The notes beneath the pieces are model-generated. The model was given only the letters and a program-made list of their open reading frames with translations. It did no database searches and was not told where the DNA came from. Shown here piece by piece: positions 55,710-64,000 of a stretch of 64,000 bases of DNA (its first letter is position 1; the number at the start of each line of letters is the position of its first letter). Made by a program: the position numbers and the translations under genes. Source of the DNA: Paenibacillus pinihumi DSM 23905 = JCM 16419. GTDB lineage: Bacteria; Bacillota; Bacilli; Paenibacillales; Paenibacillaceae. The stretch is taken from contig NZ_KE383864.1 in assembly GCF_000422505.1 (NCBI RefSeq), positions 788,381 to 852,380 on the forward strand, read 5' to 3'.

Positions 55710-58145
55710 TTAGGATACGACGATATTTACAAGTTTGCCTTTTACCGCAATTACTTTACGGATGGTTTTGCCTTCAATTGCGTCTTTAACCTTGGCAGAT
55801 TCTTTCGCCCTTTCTTCCAGTCCCTGCTGATCAAGATCGGCAGCAACAGACAAGCGCTCAACGATTTTGCCATTCACCTGAACGACAATTTCGACCTCCT
55901 GGTCAACCGTCCAAGCTTCGTCATATTGCGGCCAGCTGACGTAAGTGATTGACCCTTCATGACCAAGCTTATCCCACAGTTCTTCTGTAATATGCGGTGC
56001 CACAGGCGCGAGGAGCTGTATAAAGTGCTCCATGGCCGCGCGCGGCAGCTCATCGCTCTTGTAAGCTTCATTTACAAAGATCATCAACTGGCTGATCGCC
56101 GTATTGAAACGGAGGTTATCATAATCCTCTGTAACCTTCTTGATTGTGCGATGCCATACACGCTTGAACGCTTCGCTGCCTTCGCCATCGGTAATTTTTG
56201 AATTGAGCGCTCCATCATCACCGACGAACAGGCGCCATACACGGCTGAGGAAGCGGTAAGAGCCCTCTACCCCGTTCGTATTCCAAGGCTTGGTCGCTTC
56301 CAGCGGTCCCATGAACATTTCATACATTCTGAGCGTATCCGCGCCATACTCGTTCACAATATCATCCGGATTGATGACATTGCCGCGTGATTTACTCATT
56401 TTTTCATTGTTTGTACCCAGGATCATGCCTTGGTTAACAAGTTTGTGGAAAGGCTCCTTCGTCGAAACGACGCCCAAGTCGTATAACACCTTATGCCAGA
56501 AACGGGCATAGAGCAAGTGCAGTACCGCATGCTCGGCTCCCCCGATATACAGGTCAACCGGCAGCCACTCTTCCTGCTTCTCCTTGGAACAAATCTCATC
56601 CTTGTTATGCGGATCAATAAAACGCAGGTAATACCAGCAGCTTCCCGCCCATTGCGGCATTGTATTCGTCTCGCGGCGTGCCTTCATGCCTGTCTCCGGA
56701 TCAATCGTCTCTACCCAGTCTGTCACAACAGCCAGCGGCGACTCGCCGGTTCCGGAAGGCGTAATCTGATCTACGTCAGGCAATACGAGCGGCAGCTCGG
56801 ACTCCGGTACCGTCTTCATAGTGCCGTCTTCCAGATGCAGTACCGGGATCGGCTCACCCCAATAGCGCTGACGGCTGAAAAGCCAGTCACGCAGACGATA
56901 GGTTACTTTGCCGCATCCTTTGCCTTCCTTCTCGAGCCAACTGATGATTGCCGCAATCGCCTGTTCATTGTCCAGGCCGTCCAGCAGACCGGAGTTAATA
57001 TGCGCTCCATCGCCGGAATATGCTTCCTTCTCCACATCTCCGCCCTGAACGACTTCGATAATCGGAAGATTGAACTGCTTGGCAAACTCCCAGTCGCGCT
57101 GGTCATGCCCAGGCACCGCCATAATCGCCCCTGTACCATAACCGCCAAGCACATAATCGGCAATCCAGACCGGTGTTTTCGCACCGTTAACCGGATTGAT
57201 CGCATACGCGCCTGTAAATACGCCTGTTTTATCCTTGGCCAAATCAGTACGCTCCAGATCGCTCTTGCGCGCTGCCGCTTCCTGATAGGCTTCAACAGCC
57301 TGGCGCTGCTCAGCGGTCGCAATCTTGGCAACCAGCTCATGCTCTGGAGCAAGCACACAGTAAGTGGCACCGAACAAGGTATCCGGACGGGTAGTAAATA
57401 CCACCAGTGACTCTTCATGGCCCTCAATGGCAAAGGTTACTTCCGCACCCTTGGATTTGCCGATCCAGTTGCGCTGCATATCCTTGATGCTCTCGCTCCA
57501 GTCCAGCTCCTCCAGGTCTTCCAGCAGGCGCTCTGCATAAGCGGTAATTTTCAGCATCCATTGACGCATCGGACGACGGATAACCGGGTGCCCTCCGCGC
57601 TCGCTGAGGCCGTCAATAACTTCTTCGTTGGCCAGTACAGTACCCAGAGCCGGGCACCAGTTAACCGGAACCTCTGCCACATAAGCCAGACCGCGCTTGT
57701 AGAGCTGGATGAAGATCCATTGCGTCCATTTATAATAGTCCGGGTCAGTCGTGCTGAACTCCCGGTCCCAATCGTAGGAGAAGCCAAGAGATTTGATTTG
57801 GCGACGGAAGTTATCAATGTTCTTGAAAGTAATGTCACGCGGATGCTGGCCTGTATCGAGCGCATGCTGTTCCGCAGGCAAACCAAAAGCGTCCCAGCCC
57901 ATCGGATGGAGGACGTTGTAGCCCCTCATTCTTTTGTAGCGTGATACAATATCAGTAGCCGTATATCCTTCCGGGTGGCCTACGTGCAGACCTGAACCTG
58001 ACGGATACGGGAACATATCCAGCGCGTAGAACTTTGGTTTTTCCGGATCCTCGGTTGTTTTAAATGTTTTATTCTCATCCCAGTAACGCTGCCACTTCGG
58101 TTCAATGGCAAGAGGCTGATAGCCCTGCTGACGTTCTTCACTCAT
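55710..58145 (-). CDS. leuS: Leucine--tRNA ligase
   Basis: Class I leucyl-tRNA synthetase, 811 residues. HIGH-type motif [20 protein letters not shown]1 editing domain ([19 protein letters not shown] and [22 protein letters not shown]), and the KMSKS motif ([15 protein letters not shown]) are intact, with the C-terminal tRNA-binding extension [12 protein letters not shown]. The ATG at 58145 has AGGAGG nine bases upstream; the frame opens at 58184. A long leader with a terminator lies upstream. Confidence 0.97.
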   Translation of the reverse strand: MSEERQQGYQPLAIEPKWQRYWDENKTFKTTEDPEKPKFYALDMFPYPSGSGLHVGHPEGYTATDIVSRYKRMRGYNVLHPMGWDAFGLPAEQHALDTGQHPRDITFKNIDNFRRQIKSLGFSYDWDREFSTTDPDYYKWTQWIFIQLYKRGLAYVAEVPVNWCPALGTVLANEEVIDGLSERGGHPVIRRPMRQWMLKITAYAERLLEDLEELDWSESIKDMQRNWIGKSKGAEVTFAIEGHEESLVVFTTRPDTLFGATYCVLAPEHELVAKIATAEQRQAVEAYQEAAARKSDLERTDLAKDKTGVFTGAYAINPVNGAKTPVWIADYVLGGYGTGAIMAVPGHDQRDWEFAKQFNLPIIEVVQGGDVEKEAYSGDGAHINSGLLDGLDNEQAIAAIISWLEKEGKGCGKVTYRLRDWLFSRQRYWGEPIPVLHLEDGTMKTVPESELPLVLPDVDQITPSGTGESPLAVVTDWVETIDPETGMKARRETNTMPQWAGSCWYYLRFIDPHNKDEICSKEKQEEWLPVDLYIGGAEHAVLHLLYARFWHKVLYDLGVVSTKEPFHKLVNQGMILGTNNEKMSKSRGNVINPDDIVNEYGADTLRMYEMFMGPLEATKPWNTNGVEGSYRFLSRVWRLFVGDDGALNSKITDGEGSEAFKRVWHRTIKKVTEDYDNLRFNTAISQLMIFVNEAYKSDELPRAAMEHFIQLLAPVAPHITEELWDKLGHEGSITYVSWPQYDEAWTVDQEVEIVVQVNGKIVERLSVAADLDQQGLEERAKESAKVKDAIEGKTIRKVIAVKGKLVNIVVS

Positions 58146-58220
58146 TTCTGATTGCCTCCTTGATTCAAGCATAACGCCTGCCACTGTCTTATTCAGGGCA
58201 GATTGCGTTTATGCGTACGA

Positions 58221-58250
58221 AATATAGTTCAGACCTTTTAATATTCTCAA
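58221..58250 (-). promoter_or_regulatory. Candidate proximal promoter of leuS
   Basis: Minus strand TTGAGA, 18 bases, TATATT, located between the leader terminator and the leuS start. It would allow leuS expression that bypasses the leader. Confidence 0.45.
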
Positions 58251-58347
58251 GTGTAAACGGCTGTACTGTATTTCACACGCACAGCGTCGTTTCACGTAGA
58301 AATAGAAGCCATTAATACAAGTGAAACCTTATAAACGCTTATATTTC

Positions 58348-58391
58348 AAAAAAGCCTCTCATCCTTAGCTCATCGGCTAGGGACGAGAGGC
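58348..58391 (-). terminator. Intrinsic terminator in the leuS leader
   Basis: Minus strand GCCTCTCGTCCCTAGC, loop CGATGA, GCTAAGGATGAGAGGC and TTTTTT. The 5' arm can pair alternatively with the upstream CTAGGG and CGAGA segments. Confidence 0.88.
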
Positions 58392-58541
58392 TGTTCTCGT
58401 AAGTTTACCCTAGTTTGCACGGACATGCTCTGTCTGTGCTCACTTTACTGCCATACCGCAGGTCCGACACGCGAGCGTCCGCCGCTGAATATGTAGATGC
58501 CGTGCAGAACAATCCGCCTGGACGATACCGCAGTTCACATT
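58348..58541 (-). promoter_or_regulatory. T-box-like attenuator leader of leuS (non-canonical)
   Basis: Between a strong promoter (58548-58576) and leuS, the minus-strand RNA has CTAGGG, an 8-base bulge UAAACUUA, CGAGA, loop ACAGCC, UCUCG, U, CCCUAG, which reproduces the two-helix antiterminator of T-box leaders with the usual competing terminator. The conserved bulge UGGNACCG is replaced, so pairing with the NCCA end of tRNA-Leu is not expected. A canonical Stem I was not recognised. It is either a decayed T-box or another attenuator. Confidence 0.55.
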
Positions 58542-58547
58542 ATCTGT

Positions 58548-58576
58548 ATTTTAAAAATAGATGGGAAACATGTCAA
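58548..58576 (-). promoter_or_regulatory. Sigma-A promoter of the leuS leader
   Basis: Minus strand TTGACA, 17 bases, TAAAAT. It overlaps the stop codon of the methyltransferase gene at 58573 and starts the leuS leader. Confidence 0.8.
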
Positions 58577-59358
58577 GCCCGCGGCGCTTTTAGCGCTGCA
58601 AAAAACAGCCTTTCCGCATCTTTGGCAGGCGCCTCCAGACGAAAATCGGCAAATAGCTCCACCTTGGCAAAACCGGCACGAAGCAGCGCGCCGTTCAGCC
58701 ATGCAGGCTCATAGGCTCGCTGGATATGTGTCTCATCAATCCGATGGAACAGCGCATCACGCTCTGGCCCCTCCTTGGAGAAAATAGATAAATGATGTTC
58801 AATTTCGTACCGTTGTTCATCCAGCTCACAAGTCCAAATGTAGGCGATATCCCGTTCATCCAGCACGAAGGGCTGCTCCTCGGCATAACGCTGGAGCTGG
58901 CTGGGCGGATGCACATCGAACAGGAACACGCCCCCGTCCTTAAGCGAACGGAAGGTGGCTTCAAACATGGCCTCCACATCCTCCGGCTCCGTCAAGTAGT
59001 TCAGGCAGTCGCAAAAGGAGATGACGCTGTCTACTTGCTCCGGCAGCTCCCAATCCCGCATATCCTGCTGTAAAAACTGCACCGAACCGATCTGGGAGCG
59101 GATCACCGGCTGATTGCCCGCATCCCACTTGTTGCGGGCAATCGACAGCATGTTCGAGGACAAATCAATGCCGTACACCTCAAAGCCGGAACGGGCCAGC
59201 GGAATGGCAAGACTTCCTGTGCCACAGCCGATATCGGCTACAGACTTCGGCATCCCGTAACGCCCCCAACACTGGCGCGCAAAGCTCAGCCATTCCGGGT
59301 AAGGCATGTCCTCCATCAGCCGGTCATAGACAGCAGCAAATTGTCGATAGGCTCGCAT
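58573..59358 (-). CDS. yqeM: Class I SAM-dependent methyltransferase (YqeM-like)
   Basis: 261 residues with the SAM motif VADIGCGTGSLAIPLA, the acidic GIDLSSNML, and SFCDCLNYL. The methyl acceptor is unknown. Position after rsfS/cvfB and before the comE/leuS region matches Bacillus yqeM. Its end carries the leuS leader promoter. Confidence 0.88.
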   Translation of the reverse strand: MRAYRQFAAVYDRLMEDMPYPEWLSFARQCWGRYGMPKSVADIGCGTGSLAIPLARSGFEVYGIDLSSNMLSIARNKWDAGNQPVIRSQIGSVQFLQQDMRDWELPEQVDSVISFCDCLNYLTEPEDVEAMFEATFRSLKDGGVFLFDVHPPSQLQRYAEEQPFVLDERDIAYIWTCELDEQRYEIEHHLSIFSKEGPERDALFHRIDETHIQRAYEPAWLNGALLRAGFAKVELFADFRLEAPAKDAERLFFAALKAPRA

Positions 59359-59370
59359 ACGTTGTCCTCC

Positions 59371-60285
59371 TTATGACTGCTGATCTGTTCCCTGTCCGGC
59401 GTCCGAAGCTTCGATCAGATACGTCCAGCTTCCTTCCTGGCGTACCACGCCCTCACGCATCAGCTTGCCCATCGCGCGCTTGAAGGCTGATTTGCTGATG
59501 CCGAATTTTTGCTTGATGACATCAGCTGGCGTATCGTCAGAGTAAGGCATCGCCCCTTTTGGACGATCCTTGAGGAAGGCAAGAATCGTATCCGCGTCCT
59601 CCACCCGTCCAATCTCTTTGCGGGGAGCCATGGACAGATTGACGCGCCCGTCTTCCCGGATATGAGTAATCCGTGCTTTGACCCGCTGTCCAAGACGCAG
59701 TGTCCCGCTTCTCTCCACCGCGGGAATCATCCCGTATACGCCAAAGCCGACGACTCCGCCGTCCACCAGGACAAAGGAACCCATCTGCAGCGTTTTCGTG
59801 ACCCAGCCCTCAACCCAGTTATTGCTCCAAGACTCAGGAGCATGAAAGACAAGAGGGGCAAGATCAGGCTCGATCGCCGCCTTCGCCAACAGCCTTCCGC
59901 TCTTGTCATGGGCCAGCTTAACGTAAATCTCATCGCCGCGCTGCGGACGGTATTCGCGTTTTTCCGGCAGTTCGGACAATGGCAGCAGAAGCTGTCTGCC
60001 AAGACCAATCTCCAGAAAGCAACCCAGACGCGGATTAATGTCAGCTACCTGGAGACGGACCAGCTCGCCCAAGGTAATGAGCGGCTTGCGCATGGTCGCT
60101 GCGGGACGGTCCTCCGTATCAAAAAATATAAACACCTCAACCTCATCGCCAGGCTCCGGACGCTGGCCGACAATCTCACTGTAGTGCAGCAGAATATCCT
60201 GCTCTCCGTCTGTCAGAAAAAAGCCGTTAGGCGGTACTTCTCGGGCTACTTGCAGCCTGGTAATCGTTCCGGCAACAAGACTCAT
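59371..60285 (-). CDS. cvfB: S1-like RNA-binding protein CvfB
   Basis: 304 residues with tandem S1-type OB domains (MSLVAGTITRLQVAREV; LVRLQVADINPRLGCFLEIG; RLGQRVKARITHIREDGRVNLSM) and a C-terminal winged helix (ADVIKQKFGISKSAFKRAMGKLMREG). CvfB binds RNA and controls virulence factors in Staphylococcus; the role here is unknown. The ATG at 60285 overlaps the rsfS stop (ATGA) and is preceded by GGAG; the frame is open to 60315. Confidence 0.9.
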   Translation of the reverse strand: MSLVAGTITRLQVAREVPPNGFFLTDGEQDILLHYSEIVGQRPEPGDEVEVFIFFDTEDRPAATMRKPLITLGELVRLQVADINPRLGCFLEIGLGRQLLLPLSELPEKREYRPQRGDEIYVKLAHDKSGRLLAKAAIEPDLAPLVFHAPESWSNNWVEGWVTKTLQMGSFVLVDGGVVGFGVYGMIPAVERSGTLRLGQRVKARITHIREDGRVNLSMAPRKEIGRVEDADTILAFLKDRPKGAMPYSDDTPADVIKQKFGISKSAFKRAMGKLMREGVVRQEGSWTYLIEASDAGQGTDQQS

Positions 60286-60629
60286 ACGAACTCCACAACC
60301 TTCGCGTCCGACCACAGACGCTCAATATTATAATAATCCCGTTCATCACGATGGAATACATGGACGACTACATCTCCAAGGTCAATGAGCACCCAGCGCG
60401 CCGAGTCAAATCCTTCGATACCGCGCAAAATGCCGCCCTTCTCGTCCACCCGTTTGCGGATTTCAGTTGTGATCGCCTGTACTTGCGTATCTGAATTACC
60501 ATGGCAAATAACGAAGTAATCAGCAACCAGGGAGATCCCCTTCAAATCCAGCGCCACGATCCGTCCTGCCTTTTTGTCATCTGCCGCTTCGGCGGCAATC
60601 TGCATGATTTGATCCGAGTTTAATGTCAA
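60282..60629 (-). CDS. rsfS: Ribosomal silencing factor RsfS
   Basis: 115-residue Iojap-family protein that binds ribosomal protein L14 and blocks subunit joining in starvation. Conserved LDLKGISLVADYFVICHGNSDTQVQAI and RWVLIDLGDVVVHVF are visible. The start is a TTG at 60629, eight bases after AGGAGG. It lies between yqeK and cvfB. Confidence 0.95.
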   Translation of the reverse strand: MTLNSDQIMQIAAEAADDKKAGRIVALDLKGISLVADYFVICHGNSDTQVQAITTEIRKRVDEKGGILRGIEGFDSARWVLIDLGDVVVHVFHRDERDYYNIERLWSDAKVVEFV

Positions 60630-60649
60630 AAGCTCAGCCTCCTATAGTT

Positions 60650-61237
60650 TCAATTCGTATTCTCTATTTCAGCCAGCAAGTCGTTTCTTGCAAGCACGGT
60701 TAACGGGTATATTCTTTTCTTTTTTTCCACTAAAAAACCAAGGGTGGTATCGAAGCCGGCTACAAGCGCACCGTTCAAATCCTGCTCTGCCAGTCCGCGT
60801 ATCGCATCCACCCCGGGAAAATCGCGGCCCGGTTCGATCAGGTCGGCCAGCCACACAATCCTCTCCAGCAGGGCCATCCCTTCGCGCCCGGAGGTATGAT
60901 AACGAATTGCTCCAAGCACCTCTTCATCCTCAATCCCATAGTCCCGTCTGGATACGTAGGCGCCGGCATGGGCATGCCACAGTTCCTTGTCATAGTTAAG
61001 CACATCAACAAACTCGCCTTCCTCGCGGATCGCTGCCTCCATCTTGTCCACCTTCCAGAACTTCGCGACGTCATGAAGGATAGCGGCCAGCTCAGCCTTG
61101 ACAGGGTCTGCTCCGTACCGCTTGGCCAAAATAACGGCTGTCTCCATGACCCCTTGCGTATGCACCCACCGGCGCTCCGGCATTTGTTCACGTACGGAAG
61201 CAAGCAGAGCTTCACGGTCCATAACCTTACGATCCAT
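60650..61237 (-). CDS. yqeK: HD-domain bis(5'-nucleosyl)-tetraphosphatase YqeK
   Basis: HD hydrolase of about 195 residues that cleaves Ap4A symmetrically into two ADP. The metal motif H...HD appears in RWVHTQGVMETAV and ELAAILHDVAKFW, with the late YHTSGREGM. The ATG at 61237 has AAGGAA eight bases upstream and overlaps the nadD 3' end by 11 bases; starts at 61246 or 61222 are less well placed. Confidence 0.92.
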   Translation of the reverse strand: MDRKVMDREALLASVREQMPERRWVHTQGVMETAVILAKRYGADPVKAELAAILHDVAKFWKVDKMEAAIREEGEFVDVLNYDKELWHAHAGAYVSRRDYGIEDEEVLGAIRYHTSGREGMALLERIVWLADLIEPGRDFPGVDAIRGLAEQDLNGALVAGFDTTLGFLVEKKKRIYPLTVLARNDLLAEIENTN

Positions 61238-61817
61238 ACAGATCATTCCTTTGAATAAATTGGAACACCTTGTCCGGTGTCATAAACCGGATCGATCGCC
61301 GTTCCCGTACACGCTGCCGAATGTCAGTCGAGGAGAAATCCACCTGCGGCATTTCGCAGCGGCGAATGCGGCCTTGCAAGTATTCCGGCAATTGGTCAGC
61401 AAGAATGGGTGTGCCGGGACGGTCCAGCGCAATAAAGGAAACCTGCTTCGCAAGCTCCTCAATCCGGTGCCACTTCGGCAAATCATTGACTCTGTCCGCT
61501 CCGATAATGAAGAAAAATTCCCTCCCCGGATAGAGCTCTTTCAGCTCTGCAATGGTATCGAACGTATAAGAAGTCGTTTCCCGCTCCAGCTCAATATCAA
61601 GAGCACGGAAGTGGGGCTGAAAATCAATCGCCCGGTACACCATCTCCAGCCGCTCCTTTGCTCCCGCCTTTGGTGAATTCGGCTTGAGCGGAGGATGAGC
61701 AGAGGGAATAAACCACACCTCATCAAGGCTGCAAGCCTCCCTTGCCGACTCTGCGGCAAGCAAATGGCCGTAATGAATCGGATCAAAGGTGCCGCCCATC
61801 AAGCCTACCTGGATCAC
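61227..61817 (-). CDS. nadD: Nicotinate-nucleotide adenylyltransferase
   Basis: NAD biosynthesis enzyme that adenylates nicotinate mononucleotide; 196 residues. The nucleotidyltransferase motif GLMGGTFDPIHYGHLLAA and the C-terminal FSSTDIRQRV are intact. A GTG at 61817, six bases after GGAGGAG, is the correct start; the open frame to 61952 covers the upstream yhbY region in another frame. Confidence 0.95.
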   Translation of the reverse strand: MIQVGLMGGTFDPIHYGHLLAAESAREACSLDEVWFIPSAHPPLKPNSPKAGAKERLEMVYRAIDFQPHFRALDIELERETTSYTFDTIAELKELYPGREFFFIIGADRVNDLPKWHRIEELAKQVSFIALDRPGTPILADQLPEYLQGRIRRCEMPQVDFSSTDIRQRVRERRSIRFMTPDKVFQFIQRNDLYGS

Positions 61818-61842
61818 TCGCTTCTCCTCCTTCCGGTGACAT

Positions 61843-62133
61843 TTATGGAAGCACGATCGTCTTGTTATCCTTCGATTCCTTGTACAGCACAATGGTCTTG
61901 CCGATAACCTGGACGAGCTCAGCACCAGCTCCCGCAGCCAGTTCAGCACCAATCTGCTTCGGATCTTCTCCGCAGTTGTTAAGTACAGAGATTTTCATCA
62001 GCTCGCGCACTTCAATAGCTTCCTCAATGTGGCGAATCAAATGTTCATTTGTACCGCCTTTTCCGACCTGGAAGATCGGCTGCAAATGATGTGCGTGCGA
62101 GCGCAAAAAGCGCTTTTGTTTTCCAGTAAGCAT
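61843..62133 (-). CDS. yhbY: Ribosome assembly RNA-binding protein YhbY
   Basis: 96-residue CRM-domain protein (YqeI) associated with 50S assembly. It begins MLTGKQKRFLRSHAHHL with the GKGG loop (FQVGKGGTNEHL) expected for RNA binding. The ATG at 62133 is about seven bases after AAGGAAA; a start at 62154 would add MKEGNNF. Confidence 0.94.
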   Translation of the reverse strand: MLTGKQKRFLRSHAHHLQPIFQVGKGGTNEHLIRHIEEAIEVRELMKISVLNNCGEDPKQIGAELAAGAGAELVQVIGKTIVLYKESKDNKTIVLP

Positions 62134-62206
62134 GAAGTTGTTTCCTTCTTTCATTATCCGATTTATTCAATTCTTGTTCCTTGCGTTCGGTCATGGCTGT
62201 ACACCA

Positions 62207-63076
62207 TCAGTTTCCGCGCAGCGCTTCCAGCACACAGCTTCTCATCGCTGCGGCCGGGGCATCCGTGCCTGTCCAATATTCGAATGCATAAGCGCCTTGG
62301 TAAATAAACATGCCCAAACCGCCATGCGCCCGGCAGCCGCGCTCGCGCGCTTCCCTCAGGAAGCGGGTCTCAAGCGGATTGTAGATCAGGTCACTCGCTA
62401 TTGTCTCTTCACGGAGCCATGACGCATCTATCGGCGTGCCCTCAATATGAGGAAACATGCCGACACTGGTTGTGTTGATAACCAGATCTGCACCTGCGCA
62501 CAACTGCGCGATCTTGTCCCAGTCCCCGGCATAGACATCAGCCTGATTACTGAAATCGCCCGCCAATTTGCTGGCCCGTTCCGCCGTCCGGTTTGCAACT
62601 GCAATCTGATCTACCTTCTCTTGGATCAGTCCATAGATAATACCGCGGGCAGCACCACCCGCCCCGAGAATGACGACCCGTTTGCCTGCGAGATCCGGCT
62701 CAATTTCTTCCTTCAAGGAGCGGACATAGCCGATGCCGTCTGTATTGTATCCGGTCAAACGACCGCCATCATTGACAATCGTGTTGACTGCGCCTATTGC
62801 AAGGGCACTGTCATCAATATGATCCAGATGGTGCATCACATCAAGCTTGTGGGGGATCGTCACATTGACTCCCCGGATCCCCATTGCCCTGACTCCGGCA
62901 ATAAAATTTGCCAGCTGGTCAGGCACAATATGAAAGGCTGTATAAATGCCGTTAATACCGGTCTCCTTAAACGCGCGATTCATCATCAGCGGGGACTTGG
63001 AATGGCGGATCGGATCGCCAATCACCCCGTACAATACTGTGTGGCTGTCCACTTTGTTTCCCTGCTGCACCGTCAT
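62207..63076 (-). CDS. aroE: Shikimate dehydrogenase (NADP+)
   Basis: 289-residue enzyme of aromatic amino acid biosynthesis. Shikimate-binding HSKSPLMMN and NVTIPHK (catalytic Lys), NTDGIG, and the NADP site VILGAGGAARGIIYGL followed by ANRTAERA are present. It lies between yqeH and yhbY, as in Bacillus. Confidence 0.96.
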   Translation of the reverse strand: MTVQQGNKVDSHTVLYGVIGDPIRHSKSPLMMNRAFKETGINGIYTAFHIVPDQLANFIAGVRAMGIRGVNVTIPHKLDVMHHLDHIDDSALAIGAVNTIVNDGGRLTGYNTDGIGYVRSLKEEIEPDLAGKRVVILGAGGAARGIIYGLIQEKVDQIAVANRTAERASKLAGDFSNQADVYAGDWDKIAQLCAGADLVINTTSVGMFPHIEGTPIDASWLREETIASDLIYNPLETRFLREARERGCRAHGGLGMFIYQGAYAFEYWTGTDAPAAAMRSCVLEALRGN

Positions 63077-63097
63077 CCATTCTCCTTTGCCTTTCGG

Positions 63098-64000
63098 CTA
63101 GATTAGCGATTCCCGCAGCAGCACCTTCACGCCTTTGGGAAGATGCAGCTCAACCTGAGCGCCTGTTGTTGAATTCGCCTTGATCCAGCCAAGTCCCGAA
63201 ATGAACAAATCATAGTTCTTCCCGCGCGGAATGCGCACGGAGTGGCGGGTCCAGGCAGGCAGCTCATGGAGCTCAGATTCATCAGGCGGCACCAGCAGTC
63301 CGCCGCGATGCTCGATATACAGCTCATCAGCCCGCTCCAGCTTGGTGCGGTGCACCTTCAGCCCTTCCGACAGATAGATAGTAAAGGACTGGCGCTCTCC
63401 CTCTACAAAATCAAATCGAGCAAGCGCTCCAAAGAACAGTGTCTGACGCGGATTGAGCTGGAATACGAGCGGCTTGAGTGTCTGTTCCGGCAATATCGCC
63501 TTCAGCACGCTTTTTGGAACAACCTCTGTAAATCTTGACGAATAGACGATTCCCGGCGTATCGATAATATATTTGCCATCATCAATTGGAATACGGACCG
63601 CATTCAGCGTCGTTCCAGGGTAACGGGATGTCGTCAGTTCACTGTCGAGGTCGCTATAATCGCGGATAAGCCGGTTAATCAACGTAGACTTGCCGACATT
63701 GGTCGAGCCCACGACATAAACGTCCCGTCCTTCCCGGTAATATTCCATCGCTTCAACAACCCGCTCAAAACCAAGATTGCGCTTGGCGCTGCACAATACG
63801 ACATCCACGGTTTTAAGCCCCTGGGCTTTGGCCTGCTGCTGCACCCAATTGCGCAGACGGTTTAAATTAACAGCCTTTGGCAGCAGATCCACCTTGTTTA
63901 CAACGAGCAGCACCGGGTTCGTGCCGACAAACCGCTGCAGGCCGGAAATCAGACTTCCTTCAAAGTCGAACAAATCAACTATATGGAGAACGAGACTATC
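63098..64000 (-). CDS. yqeH: Ribosome biogenesis GTPase YqeH (5' end cut by window edge)
   Basis: Circularly permuted GTPase needed for 30S assembly. The 300 visible residues begin DSLVLHIVDLFDFEGS and show the permuted order: G4 VVNKVDLLPK, G5 region VLCSAKRN, then G1 GSTNVGKSTLINRL and G3 DTPG, followed by the C-terminal RNA-binding domain. The N-terminal zinc finger and about 70 residues lie beyond the window. A TTG at 63973 gives an apparent shorter start but is internal. Confidence 0.95.
   Translation of the reverse strand, partial: DSLVLHIVDLFDFEGSLISGLQRFVGTNPVLLVVNKVDLLPKAVNLNRLRNWVQQQAKAQGLKTVDVVLCSAKRNLGFERVVEAMEYYREGRDVYVVGSTNVGKSTLINRLIRDYSDLDSELTTSRYPGTTLNAVRIPIDDGKYIIDTPGIVYSSRFTEVVPKSVLKAILPEQTLKPLVFQLNPRQTLFFGALARFDFVEGERQSFTIYLSEGLKVHRTKLERADELYIEHRGGLLVPPDESELHELPAWTRHSVRIPRGKNYDLFISGLGWIKANSTTGAQVELHLPKGVKVLLRESLI

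Overview
The window is a chromosomal housekeeping segment of a spore-forming, naturally transformable low-to-mid GC Gram-positive bacterium, most probably Paenibacillus or a close relative. Evidence for this is the Bacillus-type gene order (glyS-glyQ-recO-yqzL-era ... yqfC-yqfD ... hrcA-grpE-dnaK-dnaJ-prmA ... lepA-yqxA-spoIIP-gpr-rpsT ... comEC-comEB-comEA/comER ... leuS-yqeM-rsfS-yqeK-nadD-yhbY-aroE-yqeH), sporulation genes (yqfC, yqfD, spoIIP, gpr), AGGAGG-type ribosome binding sites, T-box and CIRCE control elements, and GC-rich coding sequence. All genes lie on the minus strand except rpsT and comER. Both window edges cut genes: glyS (C-terminus) on the left and yqeH (N-terminus) on the right.

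Layout from left to right, with transcription mostly right to left. 0-3.4 kb: T-box-controlled glyQS. 3.4-11.1 kb: recO, yqzL, era, undecaprenol/diacylglycerol kinase, ybeY, the c-di-AMP phosphodiesterase pgpH, phoH, yqfD, yqfC. 11.3-14.4 kb: a small membrane protein, floA and nfeD behind an excellent sigma-W-type promoter. 14.6-16.5 kb: yqeY, rpsU, a HIT hydrolase and an unknown membrane-anchored protein. 16.5-27 kb: the AddAB helicase-nuclease, an inositol-monophosphatase family protein, a PUA-containing rRNA methyltransferase and a Nudix hydrolase. 27-37 kb: mtaB, rsmE, an M50 protease, prmA, two coupled small genes (one YfhD-like), and the dnaJ-dnaK-grpE-hrcA heat-shock group with a perfect CIRCE. 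37-44 kb: hemW, lepA, a YqxA-like protein, spoIIP, gpr, rpsT. 44-49 kb: a metallo-beta-lactamase fold hydrolase, a CD3324-family helix-turn-helix protein, holA, and an ECF sigma/anti-sigma pair. 49-55.6 kb: comEC, comEB, a homocysteine synthase, comEA and divergent comER. 55.7-64 kb: leuS and the yqeM-cvfB-rsfS-yqeK-nadD-yhbY-aroE-yqeH group.

The genes serve translation (aminoacyl-tRNA synthetases, ribosomal proteins, rRNA/tRNA modification, ribosome GTPases Era, LepA, YqeH), protein folding, DNA repair and uptake, envelope maintenance and sporulation. I see no prophage, insertion sequence, CRISPR array, rRNA or tRNA gene. No obviously new multi-gene system is present. The most interesting signals are regulatory or structural: a leuS leader with the architecture of a T-box antiterminator but without the tRNA-binding UGGN bulge, a LexA-box-like palindrome in front of addAB, a ComEA protein without the usual SLBB domain, and an ECF sigma/anti-sigma module inserted between holA and comEC.
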